Shown piece after piece: positions 11,354 to 22,469 of a stretch of DNA of 64,000 nt. The translations under genes were made by a program, and so were the position numbers. Under the pieces are notes generated by a model. That model worked only from the letters and a program-made list of their open reading frames with translations, did no database searches and was not told the origin of the DNA. The stretch comes from Gloeopeniophorella convolvens (Eukaryota; Basidiomycota; Agaricomycetes; Russulales), in NCBI GenBank assembly GCA_022496205.1, contig WTXD01000020.1:248001-312000 (forward strand), written 5' to 3'. Within the stretch, counting starts at the first letter, position 1, and every line of letters starts with the position of its first letter.

Positions 11354-13054
11354 CCTAAGGCACTCAAAGTCTGGTCTCCGAAGAAAAATGCTGACATCAT
11401 CATTCGCGCGTCAACTTGCGTGAGATACCTCGGCATCTACTTCGACCCAACCCTCAAGTTCGACCAACACGTGAAAATCATGTGCGCACGCGCCAAAAGC
11501 TCAATCAACGCGCTACGCATTTTGGGCAACTCCATCCGCGGCCTAGACCTCGCCAATTGGAGGCTGGCCATCAACGGCATCGTCCTCCCTGTCCTAACCT
11601 ACGCTGCCCCGGTCTGGTACCGGGGTACAGGACAGAAAACTCTTATCCGCTCTCTTCAAACTGCCATGAACGACGGCATCCGACTCACCATGGGCGCGTT
11701 TCGTACGACGCCCATTGAACCCCTACAGATGCTGGCGGGCATTCTCCCCATGGACTTACGTCTGGAGATGCTCGTCAGCAACATGGCTTTGCGTTTATCC
11801 AAGCTAGACGCAAAATCACAACTACTCTCCCGACTCGGTAACGAATGGGGTGTCTGGGAGGACGGCGAACCGCCACTCCCCATCACCATTCCCCGTTCGC
11901 GACCCATCCAAACTACCCTCACCCGGCTAGCCGCCAGAGTCATGCAAGGAGGCGAACGCCTCAACCTATACGCCGCGCCCCCATGGGCTCGCGGCAATAA
12001 CTGGGGTAAACGTCTCATCATTGATACAAATACCTACCGTGGCGACGCACGCAAACCCTACATACTTCGGCTTAAAGCCGACTCCATTGATCGCTCATCG
12101 AACACACTCTTTATTTTCACAGACGGCTCCCGTTTCGACCCGGACGGGGATTCAGTCATGCACTCGGGCTACGGCGCGACCGTCTTCTTCCGAGGAGCGG
12201 AAACGGCCAACACGGCGAGGTCCCTCGGGACGACCGCCACTATATTTGATGCGGAGATGGCGGCCCTGGCTGCCGGGGCGACGATGGCCCAGACTACTCT
12301 TACGTCACACCCTGACTGCCGGCGCGTCATCTTTCTTTCGGACTCTTTTTCATCTCTCCACACGATCTACTCTGCGCGCCCTCATGTGGCCCAGAAATAC
12401 TCCCTAACATTCAAACAAACTATTGACAATATCCTCTCTCATTCTAGGGACCTGACGGTGGAAATCCGGTGGTGCCCGGGGCACGCGGGAATCCTCGGCA
12501 ATGAGCGCGCTGACGAGCTCGCCAAATCCGGCGTCTCCCTCCCCCTCCTTCCGAACCAGAGAGAACCCCACACTCTCTCCCATCAGCGAATGTCCAACAA
12601 GGAAGCTGCCGCGTTTGCTTGGAAACAACGCTGGCATGCATCTCCTCGGCGATCGGACGCTTGGCGGGGCTTACCCAACCCGCCTAACGGCAAACTCGCA
12701 CCGGCTTACCAAGCCATGCATTCGGCAAAGACGGCCCGGCCCATCATATCCACATTCACCCGTCTCCTCACCGGCCACGCCTTCTGCGGTGCCTACACCG
12801 CCATGATGAAGCCGACAGAACGCACGTCATGCGACTGTCCAGACGCTCCACTCCAGACCATCGAACACGTCCTCACTTCATGCCCACTCTACGCCGAACC
12901 CCGCCGAACCATCCTCCGTCCCATCGCCCACGACTACTCGCTGCACAAAATCTTCGGAACAAAGGAGGGGGGCGCCGCGCTGGCCAAGTTCATTGAGGCC
13001 ACTCGCTGCCTAATGGTGCCCCGCACGCCCCCTCAGCCCCCGGAACCCCCCTGA
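11354..13054 (+). pseudogene. LINE ORF2 fragment: RT thumb, RNase H, zinc knuckle
   Basis: The frame is open from the first base after the target duplication. RT C-terminal signatures are present (RYLGIYFDPTLKFDQHV, then LPVLTYAAPVWYRG). An RNase H domain follows with its acidic residues intact: FTDGS near 12118, FDAEMAAL near 12250, FLSDSF near 12335 and NERADELAKSG near 12500, plus the PGHAGI motif. A C-x-C-x(11)-H-x(4)-C zinc knuckle (SCDC...HVLTSC) sits near 12830-12880. RNase H normally degrades the RNA strand during element copying. Because the catalytic RT part is missing, this copy cannot move by itself. The lack of internal stops suggests a fairly recent insertion. Confidence 0.9.
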
Positions 13055-13303
13055 AGGTCCCATGCGCGGTTACGGCCTATATGTGGCCACCGCTTTGTCG
13101 CTGTGAAAGCGACTCGGAACTCTAACGCCCTAGCGGCGAATCGGACTTTGATTACTTCTTACTACTTCTATTTGCGCCCGGCCCCGTTACTCGTACTCTG
13201 ACTCAGACCCTGTGAAACTGTATTATGTATGTAGTACGACCGCGTCTTGCGATGGACTCGCTGTTGCGGAATATAAATGCTGACAAAAAAAAAAAAAAAA
13301 AAA
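11354..13303 (+). mobile_element. 5'-truncated non-LTR retrotransposon (LINE, RNase H-bearing)
   Basis: The insert of about 1.95 kb is bounded by a 13-bp target duplication and ends in a run of about 20 A. It starts in mid-ORF, as expected of a 5'-truncated copy: the reverse-transcriptase fingers and palm are absent and only the thumb region remains. The coding part stops at 13054, followed by a 3' untranslated region of about 230 bp ending TTGCGGAATATAAATGCTGA before the A tract. A second, divergent copy with the same 3' end lies at 31809-32044. The presence of an RNase H domain downstream of the reverse transcriptase fits the Tad/I-like fungal LINE groups. Confidence 0.93.
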
Positions 13304-13316
13304 CAGGTCGCACCAT
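13304..13316. repeat. 3' target-site duplication of LINE
   Basis: Exact second copy of the 13-bp sequence at 11341-11353, immediately after the poly-A tract. Confidence 0.9.
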
Positions 13317-14302
13317 GGACTGCCTTGACGCTCTCCGCCTCCCCTGAGGTTCTGTCTGGGCATTTTGGTGGAGAACTACCATTCGTACCAGGAACATGAC
13401 AGGCGCTAACCGCGGCAAACTTATGGCACTCAGAAGCTTTGCTAGTTGCGCGCGTACGAAGTTAAATTACTCCACGACGACCACTCTTCCCCCACGAAAT
13501 TCGAGGAGGTGTAAACCCCGCAGAGTCCAGACCTCGATGGGACGCGCTTCAGCGTGGCGCCGCCGGCTTGAGTCCTCTGGAGATGTTGGACCATACGCAA
13601 AAGCGCTTTGGAGCTTCGACTTTTGTCGGGTCTGGTTCTCCTCTCAACAGAAAGCAGCGACTCGACCAGGAAAGGAAACGTGAAGGTGCCGCCTCGGCCG
13701 ACGGATCATGTCACCGCGCCTGTCGTTACAGGTCGTTACCGCTGAGAACGGCGGGCCCGACGGGGATGCCGTCCGAGGTTGTTGGTCTGCTGCCTCGTGT
13801 CACCTTGGTGCATGTTTTCGATTCCGGTCCCGGAGGCTGTCCCGTTCCGTCAGGCTGGGGACAGTATGGGGGGACACTTCTCCCCACGAAAGCGTACCTG
13901 TTCTCCGGACCTTCTGTGCCACATGTATTCATGTGAGAAAATGCACAGGGCGGCTTCACTAGCATTTCAGAAACATGTTATCAGTGCCCACGGTTACAGG
14001 GCCTCCAGGGGCCGACCCGTTGAGCGTGCGAGCAGGGAGAACGTTTGAGATGGGGTTGTCTGATAAGCGACGATCGGTTGCAATGGGGCGTGAGCAAAAT
14101 CACAAGGGTATCAGATTAGATGATCCGGCGTGGGAATCGCGACTCGGTGGCTGGGGCAGTCCCGACCAGTCGTCCCACTCATCCTCTCTTAAATTTCTTA
14201 CTCCCGGATCAATGTCACCCCTTTCCGTTTCACCGTCTCCCCCTCACATCATCTTGTCAAGGCTTCCGTGGCCCCCATACGACCTGCCACCACTAGCTCC
14301 CC
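13317..14302. other. Intergenic region
   Basis: Nothing recognisable. An ORF starting at 13975 reads through into the oxidoreductase exon, but the part before 14303 has no resemblance to the family and is best taken as promoter and leader. Confidence 0.4.
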
Positions 14303-15705
14303 ATGCCCTCCATACAGCTCCGGCCCAAACAGAACATCGTGGTCATTGGAGGCAGCTATGCAGGTCAGCACTGCGTTTGTCATACGCTCACAAATTTTGC
14401 TCACATTATTCACTTGCAGGAACGAAGGCAGTTGAACTCATAGCTGCCCGGATGCACACGACGCACCGCACCATCCTCATCGAACCGCACTCTCATTTTC
14501 ATCACCTTTATGCCTTCCCTCGCTACGCCGTGGTCCCTGGTTTCGAGCATCGCGCCTTCATCCCTTACTCGGCCATGTTCAGAAACCTTCCTCCAGATGC
14601 AACCACTGTTGTGCAGGCGCGCGCGACAGCAGTCTACGCAGATCGCGTGGAGCTCGACCGGGGCGACCCTATCTCATATGAGTACCTTGTCTTCGCGACA
14701 GGGACACGGCTCGCCTCACCAGGGACACTAAACGTCAAGGGCAAGGCGGACGGGATTGCATTCCTGCAACGGCACCAACAGCGCGTGGAGCATGCGGAGA
14801 AAATTGTCGTCGTCGGTGGTGGCGCCGTCGGAGTCCGTAAGCAACTCTCTGCGGAGCGCCCGGCCTTGTGAAAATGCTGACCCCGTATTGGTGCAGAACT
14901 CGCGACGGACATCAAGGACTTCTACCCAGCCAAGTCCGTCACGCTCGTGCACTCGCGGTCGCGGGTGATGCATAAATTCCACCCGAAGCTGCACGAGCTC
15001 ATCGCCGCGCGCGCCGAGGAGCTCGGAGTTGACGTCTTGCTCAACGAGCGCGTGGCTATCCCAGAAGGCGGCTTCCCAGACGACGGGGCGGAGTTCGACG
15101 TCGAGCTGTCGAGCGGGCGTCGGCTGCCGGCGGATCTTGCGGTAGGGCCCTTATCTCTCGACTTTTCTCGCCCGCCCCTAAACGAAGCGCCCGTAGATCC
15201 GTGCAACAGGTCAAACGCCCCTCTCCGCACCACTGCGCACGCTCGCGCCAGAGTGCATCACGGCAGCTGGCTTCATCGCCGTGCGGCCGACGCTCCAAAT
15301 TGCCGACGCAGCATACCCCAAAATATTCGCGATCGGCGACGTCGCGGACACGCAAAACCAGAAGGCCGCCCGGCGCGGCGTGCAGCACGCGAACGTCGCA
15401 GCGGAGAACATCGCGCGGCTCGCAGCGGTGGGACGCGCCCGGCCAGACGAGCTGACCGAGTACACGCAGGTCCCACGCATGATACGGATGTCGCTCGGCA
15501 TTGTGAGTCGCTGCGCGTTCTCGATTCGCGAATGCGCTGACCACCCTCGTCTGTGTATTTGAAGAAGCGCGAGGTGCAATTCAGTGACCCCGTGACACGC
15601 GGCGGCGATCCCATCTGGAGACTGAGCGACGACGGCTACATCGGCGGAAGCTGCATCAAGATGTGGCGGCGCAAGGCGCCGGGCGTCAGGGACTATTTTC
15701 TGTAA
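14303..15705 (+). CDS. FAD-dependent NAD(P)H oxidoreductase, AIFM2/FSP1-like
   Basis: Five exons (14303-14363, 14420-14836, 14897-15141, 15197-15502, 15565-15705) sum to 389 aa, close to the 370-400 aa of AIFM2-type enzymes. The first Rossmann motif NIVVIGGSYAGT binds FAD. The segment HSHFHHLYAFPRYAVVPG is typical of this fungal group, and ATGTRL and ATGQTPLSAP follow. The second Rossmann motif KIVVVGGGAVGVQLATDI binds NAD(P)H, and FAIGDVAD is the late FAD contact. Members reduce quinones or similar electron acceptors using NAD(P)H; no membrane anchor or targeting signal is obvious. Start is the ATG giving MPSIQLRPKQ just before the Rossmann fold. It stands alone, with gene-free spacers on both sides. 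Confidence 0.9.
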
Positions 15706-16699
15706 CGATTTCTCATAGGCTCATCATCCCAATCCATCCATCTACTCATCCAGTCACGCACACCACCCATCCTTCAGCCCGCATACAGTGAGCATACACA
15801 CGTATATACCTAGCATCTGTTTTATAGTCGCAGTATAGCCACACCTCTTATTCCCGCATTTATTAGGTTATTTACCCCTTCTGTTACTTAGACGAGGGAC
15901 TCAGTGCTGCTCGCTTACTCTGAATAGACTGAATAGAAATCTTAGTACACCAACAACGAGCCCCGCTCAATTGTGCGCCTGAAGACAACCCTGCAGGCGG
16001 CGATGGTGTATCTCCATGAATCCCCCAGCACCAAATGCGCACGCGCCGAGGCGCGTTTCGCCCATCTTGCTCCTTGCTTTGATGCATGTGACTCGGAGCG
16101 TCTGCGGTGGCTATGCCAGCAACTCGAAGCGACCGCCCATCATGGGACTCCGTACTCCACACTGCGGATATGGAAATTCCTTGTCGCGTCGTCGCGGCCC
16201 CCGCGCTTGGCGGGACTCGAAGCGTGAAGAGCCTTTGGAGCTCGGAGAAAGGTTGCGACACTGTTGCGCAGGGGGACGTACGTCCGAGTCAGATGATGAA
16301 GGACCCTCGATCTTGAGGCAAGAGCTGACACGGACGCGTCGTCCGACGCGTCTAAACGTACCTTCAAGGGAACGATGATTGTCCCGCGACAGATCGGTAC
16401 TTCAAGCTTCAAGGTGTAAGTGCATCGATAGGAACAGTAGTATATACAATGCATGCGTGCGGTCTATCATATACGGAGATCTCTCCCCGGGATCCCTACA
16501 GAACAGATGCAACGACTTTGGGTATCTGTGGTGACGGCGGCAGGCGGTGGCGAAGATACGCGTATAGTCGGCTCAGTGAGCACTCACATACTAACTAGCC
16601 ATCACCTGGCCTCCAACTCTCTCCGAATCTCCACATAAATACGGACCGCTCGCGAACAGTCGTGTCCGATGTACGGTTTGATACGTCTTGTAGATCCTC
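15706..16699. other. Intergenic region
   Basis: About 1 kb after the oxidoreductase; no supportable gene. Short ORFs on both strands have no family features. Confidence 0.45.
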
Positions 16700-18489
16700 C
16701 TACAAATATTGCTCTTCCAACTTGAGGACATTGGTAAGCTGTCTTAGAGCTTTTGCTGCATCAATACTACTGAGGTGATGGCCGTTGCTTATATAGAGAC
16801 TCTGGATTGGCGCACCCCATATCTTCCGAAGTCGAATTAGGGTGTCTAGCAGGTAATAGGTTGGGCCAACGCCGGCGATGTGCCTTGCAAAGTCAAAGGA
16901 GTCTAAGTGAAGCAGCTCCAAGACTTGGGGAAGAGCCTCAATGGCCCTGGCGCAGCGGCGGCTAGGCTGTCCACGCGTCTCGTCGGCGCGTTTGCCGGGC
17001 TGGTATGCCCGTTCTGGTGCGCTTCTCCCGAGCGTGCAGTGACGTTCTTGACATTGTCCATAGGGGGACCGGTAGGTGCCTGAAGTATCATCGCCTGCAA
17101 GAGCGAGTAGGAGCCGTCTGATACGGCCTTAATTCTCAGCCTCGCGACCTTGGTACATGGCTGGAGGAGATCCACCCAGTATGCTGGAGGAATGTTCACG
17201 TCGGCAATTGTCGTGTCTAGAAACTCGACCTCCGCCGTGCACAACAGTGTACACGCCTTCTGTATGGTATCCCGAGTCGATGGGTTGAGCCAGCTCTGTT
17301 GCAGAGACTGATGGAAAGGTCAGTGAGGTTGCCATGGGAGACTAGCCCTCGGGACCTGTCGAACGGGATGGGGGAGCGCGAAGCGATGATCGAGGTGTGT
17401 GACCTTAGGACAAAGCCAAGGGAGAGACTGAGGTTTCGCATTGAGAGGGGACGAAGATGAGACATAGCTATAGGGATCATCGTTGACCACGAAGGCAGTT
17501 CGACCTCGTGCTCGGCGAAGGACACCAAGCGAAGGGTTGTGAGGGAACTTGGAGCAAACTTCAACGATCTGAATACAAATAAAACGCAAGGAACCGGCCC
17601 TTCAAGCTCGAGCCGGTCGAGGTGCGGGAGATCGACCATCCCTGCTTTCAGGGGAGTCCGCATAGATACCGAAGGAAAACAATGTATCAAGCAAAGGGAC
17701 TTCAAAGTAGGGGCAGCCTCGGTCAGCATGTCGACGAGCTGATCCATGCTACCCAACGGCGGAGGGTTTTTTCGGAGGACGACGACATGGAGGTAGGTCA
17801 AGTTGCATTTCAGTGGAGGGTGAATCCACGGAACGATGTAGTTGCCGATGACCAATGCGCGCAGATTCGGTGCCTTCCCGTTGAAGTTTCACCTTTCTGA
17901 GCGATTCAAATGCCTCTGGGGACCAGGCTCCCCCAGTGGGTATTCTCAATTCCGCGTTCCAGAGATAGAATATCCTGAGAACCGGCGCTTCCGATTGAAC
18001 TAGTAGTTCCATGCTTGGATCGAATAGAGGCATTGAGCGTAGACCACCTAGGAACAATGTACGGACGCGAAAGTGGTGACAGGACAGCATCTGGAGGGTC
18101 CCAGAGGGTGGTAAGGAGAGGGCGTAAAAGTCTATCTGTGCACACTGAGAGCGAATGAGCATCTCAGCCATCCACTTCCATTTGAATCGACGACCTCCAA
18201 TCGTCGTCCATAATTATAATGCATCTTGTAAAGCGACCTGACGCCATCGGCGGCATACATGCGTGACAACAGTCCAATCCAGTTGCTAGACGAGTCCCTC
18301 GTCCATCCTAAGAAGGCGGAAGATACGGGAGAGAAGTTCGGGAGGGAGCGCAGCGATAGGTAAAAGGGAGTGGGGAAGTGGATCTACTTCGAACTCCCTC
18401 ACGTAACACTCGAGATCATCGAGCCTGAGGGTAGCGTACGCCTCGACTGGCGCTGTAAGTGCTTGGACGGGGAGTCCTGTCGATACCAA
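16700..18489 (-). pseudogene. Decayed F-box-like gene
   Basis: Read on the minus strand, the parts of a full family member appear in the right order but are broken. The F-box start (SLLPIAALPPELLSRIFRLL, near 18350) runs into an in-frame TAG. It is followed at once by the expected LDWTVVTHVCRRWRQVALQ and then a TAA just before LWTTIGG. Later blocks (LGSMDQLVDMLTEAAPTL; FRSLKFAPSSLTTLRL; WVDLLQPCTKVARL; the C-terminal LLHLDSFDF segment) sit in different frames and need several frameshifts. The stop codons lie within well-conserved coding sequence, so introns do not explain them. Likely an inactive paralogue of the 19.5 and 22.5 kb genes. Confidence 0.8.
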
Positions 18490-18995
18490 AGGCTGTAGCT
18501 GGGAAGTGTTGGCGTCGTCGCTGAGATAACTGATGGCCGGTAGGGCTCAGGTCTTGGTGACGCGGTGGGTGTGGTATTGGGCTCACCTATCAAATGAAGG
18601 GGAATCCATACTCCTTTTTTCGTCCCTTCAGCCGAAGTCCCCAGAGAGGTGTGGTAGAAAGCCGAGGAAACAAACTTGAAGTGGCACGCGGTAGGAGACT
18701 GGTCGATGCAGATCAGAGATAGAGTCCTCGTGCCCTCGTGATGCAGGCTGCTGCGAGGTGCACGTGCGCTCTGGCGCGCTCGAGTCTCGACACGCCGCCG
18801 TGCGCCCAACTTCGTGAGAGCAACACCCGAGAACGGCTGCAAACACCATATGACGGACACATTTGGATAGGAAGGGTTGATGGTATATTCACACGATTCT
18901 GTCCTTACAATATAAAGGTGTAATTCAGTACACACGATAATCTGCCTCGCTCCGCACAGAAGAGACAAGCATGCAACCAGTTGCAACCAACTGCA

Positions 18996-19220
18996 TCACC
19001 TGGAGGGGTGCATTCGGTGGCTGTTGTCGCCCTCACTTAGGTCACCCTTTAGTCTGCCCCAATGAAAGACGAAGACAAGCTCCCCGATTCGGGAACCCGC
19101 CCCATCAGCGTTGATCACGCTATCGCTGAGATCGCCGAGCTCCTCAATCAGCAGATCCCATATCATCCGGAGCTGAATCAGGTCGCTGACAACAGAGAAT
19201 GCGTAATCGACACCAGGGAC
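18996..19220 (-). pseudogene. Orphan 3' fragment of an F-box-like gene
   Basis: About 70 codons match only the C-terminal block of the family: SDLIQLRMIWDLLIEEL, then a short D-rich segment and FHWGRLKGDL. Compare VGDVLERRQSW...TFEWDKDEG in the 22.5 kb gene. No preceding LRR or F-box portion is found, so it is a leftover of an unequal exchange or deletion. It lies between the decayed copy at 16.7-18.5 kb and the intact gene at 19.5 kb. Confidence 0.55.
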
Positions 19221-19498
19221 AAGCCTTGCGCCGCATACGGTAGCACACGTACAGAAGATTGGCACAAGCGTGTTGAACGCAATAGGCGGGGTGGCTACCG
19301 AAAAAATGTGATTATATTGCGTGTACGTGGTCCTAGGTGGTCCTACCACGGCGAAGCTGATGACTCTTCTGCACCGTCTCATTCTACACGCGGTATGGGT
19401 GGAAACGTGAGCGTTTGGGGCTTCCACCAGGTATCCGGCAAAGGTTCTCTACTCACCTAGTTCAGCACGGCGCGTCCCCACGACAATCGTTGTCTCCG

Positions 19499-21550
19499 TC
19501 AATAGGGTTCATAATCCGGCGGCGCACCTGTTTCCTCGTCCCAGCTGAAAACAGGGACGGCCTGTTCCAGCGTGTCCGAATCCCACCTGTTAATCTTACA
19601 TTCATAGACTTCGAGCTCCTCAATCGGCGCCTCCCATGATTCTCGGAGCCGGAACAAGTCTGTGAGCTCGCCGATCGGTTGCCAGCCTAAGCCGGGCATA
19701 GACTTCCCGAAGTTGACTTTAGTCAGGCGTAGTGTTGTCAACTTGGGGAACAACATCGGTATCGGGCCATCGTACGGCTCTTCCTTCGAGTCTAAGAGCG
19801 TGTAAGACTGGTTATCTTCCTCGGATTCTGACGTGACTTCCTCGGAGTCCCATGCATCTCCGCCTTCCGAGTCCGCCGTGGCTTCTTCCGGATCTGACGT
19901 AACGTCAACCTCGTTTGACGTGGCCCATACATTGTCAAGGACACGATGAAGGTTGTCTGACGCAGCGCTAGGCTGTTCGTCGATTGACGGGGCCTGTACC
20001 TGCTCCGGATCTGGGTCTTCGGGATGGGCGGTCGTCGTGTTGACCGCGTTCTTTGGGGGGTCGGGTTTCTTGGTAGACAGCTCTTCTATGAGCGATCCAG
20101 TTCCCTGCCCGTTGGCGGCCAGCATTGTGACTTTGATGCATGGCTGGAAGATGCGCACCCAGACTGGTGAAAAATATTCGTCCTCGTTTTCGTCAAAGAC
20201 AGGAGAAGGGATAGAGACCTCGAGGAAGTCGAGCTCTTCCATACGCAGAGCCGCGCACGTCTCTCGGAAGACATCAGGGACTATGCTGAGCGACCTGGAT
20301 TTGTCCATGAATTTGAGGGCGAAACTAGCCTTGCGAGCTGAGTGGTTGCGCTCGTTCGGGATGGATCTGGTGCCCCATGCGTCTATCGTCGTTGTCCACA
20401 GAGTAGTGCGGTCAAACCCGAGCCCTAGGTTCGGGAATGCGGGCAAGTCGGCCCTGTCGAAGTGCGATGCGGTAAGGGAAGCGACGGTAGGCCATGATAT
20501 GGTTTCAGCGCGAGCGTCCGCGACCACGTGTAGACAGAGCTCTGTGAGCGTGGGCAGCTTCATTGACTCGAACAACCGGGCGATGCCAGCGCTCGGACCC
20601 TTGAGATCGAGCTGATAAAGACGCGGAAAATCGATGGGGGCCACTTGAGTCGACTGCAACGGGACCCACGGTACACAATAGTTCAGGATGAGCACCTCCA
20701 AAGTTGGCCCGCTGTCAATCAGGACATCGACGAGTTGGTCCAGGCTACCCAATGGAGAGGACATGGGTCCGGTACCGACGACAAGTTGAAGGTGGGTGAG
20801 AGTGAAATTCTGGAAAGATTTCCACGGGATGCAAAAACTGTCGAGGTGAATCTTGCGCAGCTTTGGTGCTCGGCCGCCGAAGAGCTGGGGCTCGCCGGGC
20901 TTCCTATGTCGTGCCCCCGATGGATTAAGGAGTAGGGTTGTGGGCGTAACGCTCACATACTTCACAACGAACTCCTCGAGAAGAGGAGCTTCCGAGAGAA
21001 GTAACGACTGCAGTATTTCGGTGCGTGGAGATTCGTCTAGGCCGAGTAGAGACAATGTACGGAGGTGGGAGAAGTGCTGGGATATGGTAAAGAGTACTTT
21101 GGGAGTTGGTTGCGAGGGAATGACAATATCAAGTGGTGCACTCTTCGAACGGTAGAGCATCTCGTGGAACCATGTCCGGTTGAGGTACTCCGGACCACCT
21201 TCGATCGCGCCCCACAGCGACGCGTCTTCCAGCGCAACAAGACGCCACCGTTGGCACACGTGCGTAACAGTGACCCATCCCAGCTGTAGAGCGTCCACGA
21301 GAGGATTCCTGTCCTGAAGAGATCGGAATATTCGAGTAAGAAGTTCGGGAGGAAGACGGGCGACAGGAGGAAAGAGGGCGTTGGATTCGGTATACACCGA
21401 ACGCGAGCGACTCCCTAGACTGTTGTCTGCTTTCTTTTCGGGAGCCCGTTCGGTGGCTTTTCGAATGATAGGTTCTGTCTGCGGGAGGCGAGCCAAATGA
21501 ATGGTTCGTGCGAGTCCACTGAGTAGGTGGCTCAGCCCTCGCCCGCGCAT
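19499..21550 (-). CDS. F-box-like protein with LRR-like region
   Basis: A single uninterrupted frame of 683 aa. The F-box lies at about residues 63-113 (ARLPPELLTRIFRSL, then WVTVTHVCQRWRLVAL and DASLW), the form usual in Agaricomycetes. An LRR-like region follows (for example LDQLVDVLIDSGPTLEVLIL), then the Cys motif FQPCIKVTMLAANG. A strongly acidic Ser/Asp/Glu linker at about residues 530-610 precedes the C-terminal block LFPKLTTLRL ending in FSWDEETG. Members are thought to present substrates to SCF ubiquitin ligases via the F-box-Skp1 contact; no substrate is known. The N-terminal 50 residues differ from the paralogues with the 26-nt first exon. The ATG at 21550 is used because no upstream shared exon is seen. 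Confidence 0.85.
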   Translation of the reverse strand: MRGRGLSHLLSGLARTIHLARLPQTEPIIRKATERAPEKKADNSLGSRSRSVYTESNALFPPVARLPPELLTRIFRSLQDRNPLVDALQLGWVTVTHVCQRWRLVALEDASLWGAIEGGPEYLNRTWFHEMLYRSKSAPLDIVIPSQPTPKVLFTISQHFSHLRTLSLLGLDESPRTEILQSLLLSEAPLLEEFVVKYVSVTPTTLLLNPSGARHRKPGEPQLFGGRAPKLRKIHLDSFCIPWKSFQNFTLTHLQLVVGTGPMSSPLGSLDQLVDVLIDSGPTLEVLILNYCVPWVPLQSTQVAPIDFPRLYQLDLKGPSAGIARLFESMKLPTLTELCLHVVADARAETISWPTVASLTASHFDRADLPAFPNLGLGFDRTTLWTTTIDAWGTRSIPNERNHSARKASFALKFMDKSRSLSIVPDVFRETCAALRMEELDFLEVSIPSPVFDENEDEYFSPVWVRIFQPCIKVTMLAANGQGTGSLIEELSTKKPDPPKNAVNTTTAHPEDPDPEQVQAPSIDEQPSAASDNLHRVLDNVWATSNEVDVTSDPEEATADSEGGDAWDSEEVTSESEEDNQSYTLLDSKEEPYDGPIPMLFPKLTTLRLTKVNFGKSMPGLGWQPIGELTDLFRLRESWEAPIEELEVYECKINRWDSDTLEQAVPVFSWDEETGAPPDYEPY

Positions 21551-22469
21551 GAGAGAGGCATCAGACTCACCTCCAGCTTGAAGGGGCGGCCATCTCGCTC
21601 AGACCGCGCCTTATCTGGTAGATATTACAGGTCTGGAGACAGCTGCTGTCCAAGGCGTATATGCAACAACTGCCGCTGGTGGCCCGGCCGACTCGGAGGG
21701 TTGGATTGGCCTGCTGAAGCGCTGAAGTGAGAGAACCAAACTAAAAACTTCGGGCCGGAATTCGGAAGCCAATTAACCGGGAATGCGTGCGCGTGATTTG
21801 CGCGTGATCGTGCCTCGCCGCATCCAGTCTTGTCCAGTGTCGTTGCGTTGAACTTCTCGACAAATTCGGCCAACTCATCTCGGGGCGTCACATATGTGAA
21901 GTAAATCATGCTCCTTACGAAGGCCGGTCTTACTTCGTTTCCCTGGCTCATCATGGCCTCCCTCAGGTTCCAGTCTCACCCTTTGGGAACTCGGTGCCGA
22001 TGCAAGGCCCAAGCATGGCCTCATCAACGTGTACATTTGATGATTATTTGATGCTAGGCTACTGGGCGCTGTCCGGCTGCATGTCATGAGAAGGTAATCG
22101 CTGTGCCTGCACCCTCTTACTGCCAATCATACGCATGCCGCGCACATCGCTTATTGGTAGATTGTGGTTGCGGCAGAGCGCACAGCAAAGCGCCGTAGCT
22201 AGCTGATCCTTGCTCGATCCGCTGGCAATGAAGAGGTACGGAAATCATTTGATGATCCTGTCGGGTTCGATTATATGATAGTCGTATACAAGACACACTT
22301 ATGTGCGTATGTTACTATGACGCAGTTGGTTCGCGTGCCCTGGCATTAGCTCTTACTCTCCGTTCGATGGTCTAAACAAAATGCGTGATGCGATGAATAT
22401 AACGAAAAAGTTATGGAGATCCTCACCTGAGAACGCTCTTTATAATTACCACGACTCTTCTGGAAACAA
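21551..22469. other. Spacer between two F-box-like genes
   Basis: About 0.9 kb with no supportable gene. It contains the promoter of the 19.5 kb gene and the 3' flank of the 22.5 kb gene. Confidence 0.45.

Noticed and set aside
13975..14302. Upstream extension of the oxidoreductase frame
   Set aside because: The extension does not resemble the family. The ATG at 14303 starts directly before the Rossmann fold and the splice model from there is complete.
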